From NCBI GenBank assembly GCA_964520905.1, contig CAZFQL010000013.1, positions 58,502 through 122,501 on the forward strand: 64,000 nucleotides of DNA, written 5' to 3'. Positions 46,701 to 53,304 of this stretch are shown here, in pieces. The position numbers and the translations under genes were made by a program. Below the pieces are notes generated by a model. That model was not told where the DNA came from, ran no database searches, and saw only the letters and a program-made list of their open reading frames with translations. Position 1 is the first letter of the stretch. Each line of letters opens with the position of its first letter. Origin of the DNA: JAGVIE01 sp964520905. Lineage in GTDB: Bacteria; Bacteroidota; Ignavibacteria; UBA10030; SZUA-254.

Positions 46701-47450
46701 GTGAACTATACAGTTAAACCCAAAGAAGGACTCCCATCCGGTACAAGAATTACCAACCAAGCATTCGTCAACTTTGATGGAGTGGGACCATGGAATCCAG
46801 CACCGAAGGAAGCACCGTTCCTTAATACTATCGATGCAGTGTCACCATCAAGCAAAATAGATTCGCTCCCGTCAGTTGCGAGTGATACAACAGTTACACT
46901 AAGATTTCGAGGTTGGGATGATTTGCTGGGATCGGGTGTAACATCATACAGCGTCTATGTCTCAGTTGACAGCGGATCGTTTGCACCCTGGCGAACTTAT
47001 GTCAAAGATACTTCTGTCCAATTCACAGGTCTCGATGGGCATCGATATGCTTTCTATAGTATTGCTCAGGATGGAGTCGGCAACTCCGAAGCGATGAAGT
47101 CATCACCTGACGCTCAGACGTTGATTACGATTGTTGATGGTATGCCTTTGAAGCAAGGTTTGCCAAATGAATATGCACTTAGGCAAAACTATCCTAATCC
47201 CTTCAACCCGGTAACTACTTTTGAATATCAGTTACCACAAATCAGCAGAGTTACTCTGAAAATTTATAATGTTCTTGGTCAACTTATTGCTACTCTGTCA
47301 GATGGAATCGAGCAGGCAGGTTATAAATCAGTAAATTGGGATGCATCGAATGTTGCCTCAGCAGTTTACTTCTACCGCCTCGAAGCCACGAGCATCAGCG
47401 ACCCAAGTAAATCTTTCATACAGGTTAAGAAGATGATATTACTGAAGTAA
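40767..47450 (+). CDS. Giant secreted multidomain protein with T9SS sorting domain
   Basis: 2227 residues. A signal peptide (about 1-21) is followed by a jelly-roll/MAM-like domain (45-205) and a long beta-solenoid-like 'G-N-x-T' region (210-780). Next come an IPT/TIG-like domain (about 809-891), one SdrD-B repeat (about 896-993: 'GGTIFNDLNGNGIREGSE' to 'RDFGNFYYG'), a fibronectin-III-like domain (about 1166-1250) and a second IPT-like domain (1473-1561). An unusual hydrophobic Cys-containing stretch lies at about 1725-1810, then DUF11-like sandwich units. The T9SS type A domain (2133-2227) has 'NYPNPFNPVTTFEYQLP'. AAAGGA supports the start. Likely a surface adhesin; the ligand is unknown. 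Confidence 0.85.
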   Translation: MRSILLNVILLILFIGSIYPQVQNKSHDKDSLSEGLHSVFSKGDLFTIFVQNFDSVTAPAIPSGWVATPGANTWQTTTSAASAGYTGASGGKNLIASNDIGLLTLSITTNAIIAGGANVSVGWGARRTGSFTNMITFEWSTDNVKWTPVSYDEVPNYSTWALVNKGKPILLGPEADNKPMLYFRWTYTQINNTGNYRIDDFRVQSSASTTTYYYQGTGDLHSTSSWWTNPDGNGTNPTDFASSNQTFEIRNTTSINTSGLWSISGSDSKVVLGNSNVPAVNLIVTVGNPIVGRIELSAPSSGSNTITLENDTIPTVGFCHQSSTVIFNRLSSYSYLPSAQFGNLTIRGMELLSGEYVNVTNNITIETGAYLRVLSGTLAFAGGFVNNGNVAIEDQLQLNTGGWTTGNAFEYVGNAILIFNNSTGPYEVNGSPLWPSSDGPRHVVQQNGGGIKMNVRREVGYDISTGWGGIWNANNLSIPGYLFINNGGFVVGSPYYNPDYNSPPVMGWRMLNYSTGGQYSVGDEWTGTGSGGYGAPLGVAIYGTRVDLPSSLRGTEGDINIESGTLALNGADLIVGGSWHNNGTFISNSRKVIFNSTSPWSTVSGSMIGSNKFFDLTFDGVEGSWSMSNDVEVSDTLRMMNGNVTTGSKTIILDPGSTLIENQTLSINGNVSESRIISDTLGIKSFGNLGVDLAFHGVPTGNLKIVRNTGNASTGNGKNSILRHVTITPEMNTGLNADLTFFYRTSELNGKKERALKLYKSADSGSTWTMRGGIVDTINHNVSITGLDGFSRWTLSDDANSLGGTPTPITAWIVPVSKMVGSGEFTLSVHGKDFIKDSSIVRYNGVDRVTIFINESELSANISATDLDTPGMYNVSVFNAGGGGESNAQLFTVRETLIGSIGGTIFNDLNGNGIREGSETALIGWKVILKDSVGVTLDSLMTDSTGNYTFQPLLDGRYTVSEDIQQDWQQTYPESPDFYSVTIEGSNSVESRDFGNFYYGVPPPPAFTFKMYGIDNGGQQDSIRFGVDLAATRCVDPELGEQVLPPPPYEPYFDLRWLNPQGDTDACFGNGINKDVRPFISNTQVDTFKFSFAAGWGGFPFTVRWGGEFMRHCDSMKLYYNGSTAGDITIDMFSVASHVIADPTVQSLQIIKWGAKDTVGCFGPDLVSPAYAAVNQPPMIDLKWEHLFAARGYRMQISTDPDFSVIVLDDTVVTTSSRVGPLADNTTFYWRVSGINYQGGTCWSSVGVFTTAQSALTYGIWQPFRVDPDSPFKSRVHVSSPEDLFVLVKKTTRTGYWGTWDGNLKLSKDGSQLAYRNGNPDYDIHLVAADSGLYDLEVTSTEHGEGIIKICSGLDTLNLSQWKTGQILRPLGSDWMEATVPSGQDTLYIQTEGYGMWSTIDVYRDILGSASNHWHFDNYGAGYQIKGIIVNPISGRYYIRCMDSAVLQSSNTQERQYLIFVSAHPITQLPDVHPLITNLSTYKCGKVGPARVTIFGSGFDSAATVSLIRSGLANIFSSSRSVDSLGRTITATFDLSAVASGEWTVKVMNPDGDSATCPTPFVVEDGGVVDLWVEIVGRDVIRIGRKQTYVVNYGNRGTITAMWVPVWISGIPSGANFGFRTRIFSPSELGLDTLDYTGVTGIISDSSKLKIPIFITFIPPGYSGSLEFYIEIPESLGLAPFTLHAWINQPFVSSEEVLAYNKTAQSKLTMPELTSTECVSSWIDLGLNAIGYIPGAPCVAYLTSYVTQTVLTNTPGLIPSLVPGPTSSILLIAGQTVDALTAAAGCGASIFPTVALMANGLSTIIGAANVYNNCFREPKEKEKETTPATSVTPEDKLGASGYDRINVTPDTRYRYVDPSAGLSYRIEFWNKEDATAPAQEVFIRDTLDENFDLTTLNFTEVGFLRWTVKLEGGQYFNTNIDMRPDMNLIVNVEGKLNVDSRAIQWTFRSLDPATMELPEDPMAGFLPPIDSTGYQIGWVNYTVKPKEGLPSGTRITNQAFVNFDGVGPWNPAPKEAPFLNTIDAVSPSSKIDSLPSVASDTTVTLRFRGWDDLLGSGVTSYSVYVSVDSGSFAPWRTYVKDTSVQFTGLDGHRYAFYSIAQDGVGNSEAMKSSPDAQTLITIVDGMPLKQGLPNEYALRQNYPNPFNPVTTFEYQLPQISRVTLKIYNVLGQLIATLSDGIEQAGYKSVNWDASNVASAVYFYRLEATSISDPSKSFIQVKKMILLK

Positions 47451-47476
47451 GGGTATTTGTTAGTTTACTCAAGGCA

Positions 47477-47553
47477 ATGTGCGACTCACTTTTCCAGAGG
47501 GACGGCTTCGCCGCAGGTCCAGATCAAGCTGGAAGTGAGTCGTACATTTTTTA
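47477..47553 (+). terminator. Terminator of the giant secreted-protein gene
   Basis: TGTGCGACTCACTTTTCCAG pairs with CTGGAAGTGAGTCGTACA, allowing a two-base bulge, and is followed by TTTTTT. An inner GGCTTCGCC stem-loop has a stable TTCG loop. It lies 27 bp after the stop codon. Confidence 0.8.
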
Positions 47554-47781
47554 TCCAAGCCTCTTCTTAAACCTTAGTACGCTTAATGTTAGAATAAGAA
47601 CTCCGAATATAAGCAGTGCCAGCGCTTGCTGCCATAACTCGGCAATTCCTACACCTTTCAAAAATATTCCTCTGATAATTACAATATAATAACGCACCGG
47701 TATCGCATACGTGATGAATTGAATCACTTTTGGCATGTTCTCTATCGGAAATGTGAACCCTGAAAAGAATATGAACGGCAT
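47551..47781 (-). pseudogene. Remnant of ABC-2 exporter permease (C-terminal end)
   Basis: 76 residues matching the last part of an ABC-2-type permease: 'FIFFSGFTFPIENMPKVIQFITYAIPVRYYIVIIRGIFLKGVG' and a final membrane helix with a basic tail. Full-length permeases are about 370 residues, so most of the gene is missing. It abuts the tail of an ATP-binding subunit (47781-47905) on the same strand, so an internal deletion appears to have removed the middle of a two-gene exporter operon. Confidence 0.75.
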
Positions 47782-47905
47782 GAAGCTTTCCTTTTTAAAT
47801 CCTCTTCGAGAAGATGAAGGAATACATCCTCAAGCGATGGAACGATTTTATCGACTCGTTTCACTGCAATATGATTAGAAGACAATATGGAAATTATTTT
47901 AAGAT
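47781..47905 (-). pseudogene. Remnant of ABC transporter ATP-binding protein (C-terminal end)
   Basis: Translation of the minus strand just before the permease remnant gives an open stretch ending 'KIVPSLEDVFLHLLEED'. The 'PSLEDVF' motif is typical of the C-terminus of ABC exporters of the YhhJ/CcmA-like class. Walker and signature motifs are absent. It is out of frame with the permease piece and overlaps the 3' end of the M24 peptidase gene. Confidence 0.6.
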
Positions 47906-49117
47906 CGCTACAACCTCCTGCTGTCTGGGTTCACCCGTTACTACCACCTCATAATTCTTAGTGATATATACATCAATCTCAGTCCTTATGCCGAAATCAC
48001 CGATGAAGTATATCCCCGGCTCGATGGAAAACGACGTTTCAGGGATGATGGACCGTTCATCCTTTGTTTCGAGGTTATCAATGTTTGCGCCGCTGCCGTG
48101 AACGTCTTCGGTAATCGAATGCCCGGTTCGGTGAATGAAGTACTCTGCATAACCATGCTGACTTATGAAATTCCTGCAAACATCATCTACATCACAGCCG
48201 CGCACAGTTTTCTTTTCAGCAAACGATTTTATCAAATGATTCACTGCTGCATCGCGTGCACCTTTGACGATATTGAATATCTTAGAATATTTTTCCGGCA
48301 CTTCTTTACCTAGATATCCAACCCATGTAATATCGTTTTGAGTTGCGCCGGGTTTCTTCTTTTTCGCCCAAAGATCGATGAGCACGAAATCACCTTCGTG
48401 CAACTCAGTGTGAACTTCCTTAGTCGGCTCGTAATGTGGATTCCCGCTGTTGGCATTCACAGAACAGTTCGGAGTTTCGTTTGTGATTAAACCGTTGTCA
48501 TGAAAATTCTTCGGCATGAACTGCTGAACATCATACTCGGTTATCCGCTCTTTGTTAAGTATTCTCTCCTTCATGAATCCGAATGTTTTATCGACAATCG
48601 AGCGCATTATTTTCGACGTTTCAATATTATCGCGGTACGCATCCTCTGTCCACCGCGCTTCGAAGAACTGGGTCAAGTCCATCGACGACACGACATTCAC
48701 TCCGACTTTCCTAACCATCTCGATTGTACCGGCATCTACCTTGGAAATGTAGGGTATCGCGTTACCGGGTGAATATTCCATTGCAATTATTTTCAATCCT
48801 GAAAGAATTTTCGCAAGTCCGTCTTCCAACGACTGCCAGCTGAGGAAAATAGTTTTCTCACCGGGCAGATGATCAAGATTCCAGCGCTCAATGCTGTGAA
48901 CAAGTTTTTGCGGCTCGCCGTTCGCCGGAATCAGATAAAAGAAACGGCGTGTGTTCATGATATGCGCCGGATATTCGAGGATCCGCTGGGCATATTCATT
49001 CCTTTTCCAGAAATCATAAAATAACCATCCGTCTATTTTACGCTCACGAAGCGCTGCCTGGATATTCTGTATTCTTTTTATCATCGATTGTGTGGGTATG
49101 GTTTCGATTGTCGGCAT
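47894..49117 (-). CDS. M24-family metallopeptidase (Xaa-Pro aminopeptidase-like)
   Basis: A 407-residue protein. The creatinase N-terminal domain (about 1-165) is followed by the pita-bread catalytic domain. Metal ligands are visible in order: Asp in 'VLIDLWAK', Asp in 'QNDITWVG', His in 'YFIHRTGHSI', Glu in 'FSIEPGIY' and Glu in 'GIRTEIDVYI'. It likely removes N-terminal residues adjacent to proline, or hydrolyses a related amide. The 245 bp upstream (49118-49362) show no gene or clear signal. Confidence 0.88.
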   Translation of the reverse strand: MPTIETIPTQSMIKRIQNIQAALRERKIDGWLFYDFWKRNEYAQRILEYPAHIMNTRRFFYLIPANGEPQKLVHSIERWNLDHLPGEKTIFLSWQSLEDGLAKILSGLKIIAMEYSPGNAIPYISKVDAGTIEMVRKVGVNVVSSMDLTQFFEARWTEDAYRDNIETSKIMRSIVDKTFGFMKERILNKERITEYDVQQFMPKNFHDNGLITNETPNCSVNANSGNPHYEPTKEVHTELHEGDFVLIDLWAKKKKPGATQNDITWVGYLGKEVPEKYSKIFNIVKGARDAAVNHLIKSFAEKKTVRGCDVDDVCRNFISQHGYAEYFIHRTGHSITEDVHGSGANIDNLETKDERSIIPETSFSIEPGIYFIGDFGIRTEIDVYITKNYEVVVTGEPRQQEVVAILK

Positions 49118-49362
49118 ATATTTCTCTCAGATAAATTAGTGAATCTTGTTAATAACTTAGATGAATGGTTTTTTTAGTATATAAAAAAATTAATTACGAA
49201 ACAAAAATACTCTACCTTAACAATAGAACATAGCAGGTTTGATTTATTGAATAATATTTGACGACAATATGGTTCCCCCCGATTGATCTATTCAAACGAT
49301 CAGGGTGTTCCCGATTTGTATATCAAGGTCATCTTTTCTTATAGGCACGAACCGATATTGCG

Positions 49363-50358
49363 CTATACTAATTCCGCTTTCACCCAAAGCGGTCGATGGT
49401 CTGAAATGTAGTATCTGACGTACGCATTGAAAAGCGTTATGCGATTCTTCTTCCCCTGGTACTTATTCCATAAATCGCTGAACACTACGCTATCGAAGTC
49501 TAACACGTTTGTTTCGCCAAACTTCAAACCTTTCAATGCTTTATAAAAACCGATCTGATCATAATGATAAATATTTACAGCTTCGCCGTTCGCCTTTTTC
49601 TTTTCACCGGGAAGCGTTGAACCGATTGTGGTGGCATACCTCGTTGTTTTTATTCCATACTTCTGGAATATCGCATATATTGGATCATCGTTCTTCATGT
49701 GCGGCAGATTAAAGTCGCCGAGTACGATTACGTTAGGTTCGTTGTCATACTTCGATCCCGCAACATCTCTTGCCCATTTTGCAACCGCCAACGTTTCAAG
49801 TTGCCTGCGACCGATCTTCGCTTTTGTATCTCCGCCATAGAACAGATGCACATTGGCAAGCAATAATTTTACACCTTTAAAAGTAAACGACAGCACAAAC
49901 GGATTTCGGTCGAAACCATCGAACTTTTGGTTCACACCGGCTATATTTATTCCTTTTAAACGGCTCGGCGGCAAAGCAATCTCCGCCACCAACGATCTTG
50001 TTTCGATCTTTTTTCCATCATAGATGTATGCCATCCGTTCTTCATTTCCGGCGACATCGGTGAAATGAGTTTGATAGTTATCGTCCAACTCCAACATAAG
50101 TTTTTCGAAATCAGTTTTATTCTCCCTTACTTCCTGCATTGCAATCAGATCGAACCAGCTTAATATTTTCGCTATAAGCTTGATGTCGTCATCGCGGCGA
50201 TCCTGCGCACCGAAGTTCGCGAGATTCCATGTGGCTATCAATAATGTATCCGGCGTTTTCTCCGGGATACCACGCTTGACCTTCAACTCCCGTAGCGCTT
50301 TACGCTCCGTTGCTAAATCATATGCGTAATCTACTTTTGGTTTTTCAAACTCTGCCAT
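49363..50358 (-). CDS. Endonuclease/exonuclease/phosphatase (EEP) family protein
   Basis: A 331-residue EEP-fold enzyme with the DNase I-like active-site motifs: 'IATWNLANFG' (Asn), 'DLIAMQEVRENK' (Glu, metal), 'VIVLGDFNLPHM' (Asp and Asn) and 'YISDHRPLWVK' (Asp-His). There is no signal peptide, so it is cytoplasmic. Substrates in this family range from DNA to phosphoinositides, so the function cannot be named more closely. AAGGAGGTTG upstream is a strong ribosome binding site. Confidence 0.85.
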   Translation of the reverse strand: MAEFEKPKVDYAYDLATERKALRELKVKRGIPEKTPDTLLIATWNLANFGAQDRRDDDIKLIAKILSWFDLIAMQEVRENKTDFEKLMLELDDNYQTHFTDVAGNEERMAYIYDGKKIETRSLVAEIALPPSRLKGINIAGVNQKFDGFDRNPFVLSFTFKGVKLLLANVHLFYGGDTKAKIGRRQLETLAVAKWARDVAGSKYDNEPNVIVLGDFNLPHMKNDDPIYAIFQKYGIKTTRYATTIGSTLPGEKKKANGEAVNIYHYDQIGFYKALKGLKFGETNVLDFDSVVFSDLWNKYQGKKNRITLFNAYVRYYISDHRPLWVKAELV

Positions 50359-50548
50359 ATCAACCTCCTTGATATTTAATTATTCATGAATGATCATTGT
50401 AAATATTATGTAACAAGGATTATTTCCTTTCATTTTTCCATTCCATTATTTTAGATTATTTTTGTCAACCGACTCTCGATAAGATCAAACATCCCTGAGT
50501 ATTACGTGATGAAAATACACGAGATATCATAATCAAATAACAATCCAA

Positions 50549-50608
50549 CCCCGGGGTTGCAGGCGCTGGGGAGGCGCAACGCCTTGCAAGTGGGGTCCCG
50601 GGGATGGA
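50549..50608 (-). repeat. Structured intergenic element, copy B
   Basis: Outer stem CCCCGGG (50549-50555) with CCCGGGG (50597-50603). Inner stem TTGCAGGCG (50557-50565) with CGCC-T-TGCAA (50580-50589, one bulged T). The same design as copy A at 1577-1640, also downstream of a minus-strand gene and with the same T-rich minus-strand tail. The gap between 50359 and 50656 holds nothing else recognisable. Confidence 0.55.
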
Positions 50609-50656
50609 ATTCTCACATCATGCACTACTATTCATTATCGCGATAAAAATGTTTTC

Positions 50657-50917
50657 CTATACAAAATATTTTATCAATTTAATTGCTGTTCCCGCAAGGT
50701 CTTCTATGTTCATCTTTAGCTTAATAATCTTTTCATTCTCGTCAGTTGCCTCGTTCATAATATCCAACAGCTTTTGTAAATTCTCCTTATCCACCTGTTG
50801 CGGGAACAGCGAGTCGATATCATCGATAGTGAACTGTTTCAGCTTTGAAATTTGGGATGCCAATTTCTCATTTGTCAAGCGTGCGCTTTCTTTCATCTCA
50901 TCTGTATACTTTCCCAT
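50657..50917 (-). CDS. Small coiled-coil protein, unknown
   Basis: An 86-residue, charged, mostly helical protein without membrane segments or a signal peptide. Heptad-like patterns run over most of its length. AAAGGAG lies 10 bases before the ATG. It starts 2 bp after the stop codon of the lipoprotein gene and ends the three-gene cluster at 50657-52631. No family is recognised. It may be the cytoplasmic partner of the membrane proteins encoded upstream. Confidence 0.7.
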   Translation of the reverse strand: MGKYTDEMKESARLTNEKLASQISKLKQFTIDDIDSLFPQQVDKENLQKLLDIMNEATDENEKIIKLKMNIEDLAGTAIKLIKYFV

Positions 50918-50919
50918 AC

Positions 50920-51549
50920 CTATTTCTCCTTTAATAAAGATTTAACTTCATCGGCATAACCTAATATCTCTTCTCCCTTCTTACCGTACTCGAGAGCTTC
51001 ATCTAAAATTTTATTGATTTTATCGAGGGGAAGTATTTTTTTCATATCTACTTTCAACGCTGCCATGAGTTCTTCACGAGTTTCAGTCACTTTTGCAGCC
51101 GAAGCGAGGTGCGCTGTTAATGCTTGGCTGACTGCCAGCATCTGTGCATAATGTGCACTTACCGCATTTCTCAGCTCATTTTCAACCCGATCAATCGCCG
51201 TCATAAACGTATCACGTTGGTTTTTAATTTCTGTCGAAGCATCTGCGAGAAGATCTTTAAACACAACTTGTCTCTTCTGCAGATCGTTTGCTGCCTCCAT
51301 ATCGTTTACCACTCTCGGGCGTGTCAAAACGTATCCCATAAATGTCGGAATCCAGGTTTTCTCAAAAAATTCATTTACATGCTCTCTCCTTCCGGCTATG
51401 TATTCATCGACAAGCGAGAGATGTGATGCCTCGGCAGAACGAATCATGCTTGTAAGCTCCTCGCTAAGCTGAACCGCTTCCTTGGGAATGGTTGCACAGG
51501 ATTGGATAATCAAACCGCATGTAACAAACACAAATAACAATGGTTTCAT
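50920..51549 (-). CDS. Predicted lipoprotein with helical mature domain
   Basis: 209 residues. A short signal with a lipobox-like 'IIQSC' (Cys18; Gln-Ser before Cys is slightly unusual) is followed by an almost fully helical mature part with long amphipathic helices and a C-terminal 'EEILGYADEVKSLLKEK'. It may form an envelope coiled-coil. ATG at 51549 is preceded by GAGGA; the longer frame destroys the signal peptide. It is the middle gene of an unknown three-gene cluster. Confidence 0.72.
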   Translation of the reverse strand: MKPLLFVFVTCGLIIQSCATIPKEAVQLSEELTSMIRSAEASHLSLVDEYIAGRREHVNEFFEKTWIPTFMGYVLTRPRVVNDMEAANDLQKRQVVFKDLLADASTEIKNQRDTFMTAIDRVENELRNAVSAHYAQMLAVSQALTAHLASAAKVTETREELMAALKVDMKKILPLDKINKILDEALEYGKKGEEILGYADEVKSLLKEK

Positions 51550-51680
51550 AACATCCTCAAAAATATTGTTGAATGATCTTCTTAAACATTTTCTTGTTGA
51601 TCCAATGTAACTGCTCACCTATACCGTGAATGACTAAAATTGCCGTCTGTTTTAATAATTTCTCTTGATTCATGTGGTAA

Positions 51681-52631
51681 TCACGTCGATGTTTTATTTC
51701 CCTTGAATTGATTTTTAATTCCCATGATCGTTTTCAGAAGATCGTACCAGAATGGCGCGCCCAAACTGACTAATAAGATCATTCCGATCCATCCGATAAA
51801 TGTTTTCAATAAATAAACCATACACAATGAACCACAACTATCGCATCCCTTGAATTTCTCCCACCGCATTATCTGGAACGAGTTGACGTTTACTAATGTC
51901 TGGATATCAGCGATGTTCTTTTTGATTTCGGCAACTATGGCAGTATCTGATTTCGGTTTTTGGATTATACTGTCGGGGAGTCCTTCGTTCCTGATTGCGA
52001 TAACTGAGTCGCGCGGTTGATTTGTAATTCTCTCAGCCCAGATAACGGCGGCATCGCGGATAGTTTTGTTCTGTGAAAACTCACGGTAGATATCGAAAAG
52101 ATTCGCATTCAAAATTAGGACCACGCCGGCGCTGATGCCGAGCGCCCAGATTTTCATTTTTCTTTCGTAGTGATCCTGGAATGCGCGCTTTGTAATTTCA
52201 AACCAGTCCCTGATGTCGGTGATGGTATGTTTCAATAAATTATCCCCCTCCTCGCTCATACCGGAAAATATAGGTAATCCGCGGATGATCGTCTTCATCT
52301 GTTCGACACTAAGGTCCTCGAGGATTTCGAGGTCCTTGTAGCCAATTGAGCGCAGTTTAATTTTCAGTTCATCGACGATCTGCCTCTCTTTGACTCCGAT
52401 GCTTTTGAATATCTTCCAATCGGGCGTAAACCTTTCTGCCATGTTTTTCCATTGGACGGTAAAATCCTTCAATGCATCCTCCGAGAGGAACATCATCACA
52501 AGCTCGCGCTCCATATAACTGGATTTAAGATTGAAGAATTGCTTAACGATTTGTTGGATCGCCTGGACAATCAGGCTGATGGCAAGAACAACGGCGCCTG
52601 TAGCTATTATTGCATCTAAAATTTCCAGCAT
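51681..52631 (-). CDS. Membrane protein of unknown function
   Basis: 316 residues with three predicted membrane helices: N-terminal (about 5-25), central (about 165-185) and C-terminal (about 272-300). Between helices 1 and 2 is a ~135-residue helical cytoplasmic domain with 'LEILEDLSVEQMKTIIRGLPIF'. Between helices 2 and 3 a periplasmic loop carries 'KFKGCDSCGS'. No family is recognised. It heads a cluster with the lipoprotein and coiled-coil genes. The gap 52632-52787 shows nothing of note. Confidence 0.7.
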   Translation of the reverse strand: MLEILDAIIATGAVVLAISLIVQAIQQIVKQFFNLKSSYMERELVMMFLSEDALKDFTVQWKNMAERFTPDWKIFKSIGVKERQIVDELKIKLRSIGYKDLEILEDLSVEQMKTIIRGLPIFSGMSEEGDNLLKHTITDIRDWFEITKRAFQDHYERKMKIWALGISAGVVLILNANLFDIYREFSQNKTIRDAAVIWAERITNQPRDSVIAIRNEGLPDSIIQKPKSDTAIVAEIKKNIADIQTLVNVNSFQIMRWEKFKGCDSCGSLCMVYLLKTFIGWIGMILLVSLGAPFWYDLLKTIMGIKNQFKGNKTST

Positions 52632-52787
52632 AAAGCTTCCCGACTGAAATTATTCATTAGCTTCAAAAATATTATCGGAGATAACGAACATGGCGAGACG
52701 ATTCCACTCCCACTAATCCACCTCTACATAGCGGTCTGGGGGACATTCCTCACCATGTTCCCTTCTAACAATAACTGACGAATCGAT

Positions 52788-53015
52788 TTATTGTTTAGTA
52801 CCGACGAGTTTCAGCGCCTCGTCTAAAGCCTCACGAAATTTTTCGATTTGATTATCAAAAATCATTACACTCGATCGGGAGAATTTTTTTTCTCCTTCTT
52901 TCGCAAGCTTACTTTCCGCAATTGTCAGATATTTAGCTTTGTTCTTGGCTTCCTTTACATCGATAAAATATGTACGGTCGCCCGCTTTTACTGTTTTGGA
53001 AAATAATGAATCCAT
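52788..53015 (-). CDS. DUF3276 / PUR-alpha-like nucleic-acid-binding protein
   Basis: A 75-residue protein matching one PUR-like repeat: 'LFSKTVKAGDRTYFIDVKEAKNKAKYLTIAESKLAKEG' forms the four-strand sheet, and 'IFDNQIEKFREALDEAL' the helix. Bacteroidota DUF3276 proteins have this size and pattern and bind single-stranded nucleic acid as dimers. The gene stands alone. GAGGA lies before the ATG. The 289 bp upstream (53016-53304) is AT-rich without a gene. Confidence 0.82.
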   Translation of the reverse strand: MDSLFSKTVKAGDRTYFIDVKEAKNKAKYLTIAESKLAKEGEKKFSRSSVMIFDNQIEKFREALDEALKLVGTKQ

Positions 53016-53304
53016 AAGATCCTCCGATTAGAAAGTGAAATAATAAGTGAATTATGAAATATGTTTGAATGTAACAATCATTATTTCTCCGCTTTTTTGG
53101 GAAGATACCGTGTCCCGTAACTATACTAAATGTATTGCAATGAAGATAAATAATATTTTTATTTATGTCAAGAAAAATCTTCGATATTTTTCATAAAGAT
53201 AAAAATTGTTTATACCGCCTCTTTCCTGCGGTTTTGCAGCATGTTTTGTTCAATTATTACATACCGCGGGTGAATACCCGTCAGCCCTTATACCGATTAT
53301 GTAA

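Noticed and set aside
47477..47689. 70-codon plus-strand ORF after the giant gene
   Set aside because: It reads through the terminator hairpin and antisense to the permease remnant.
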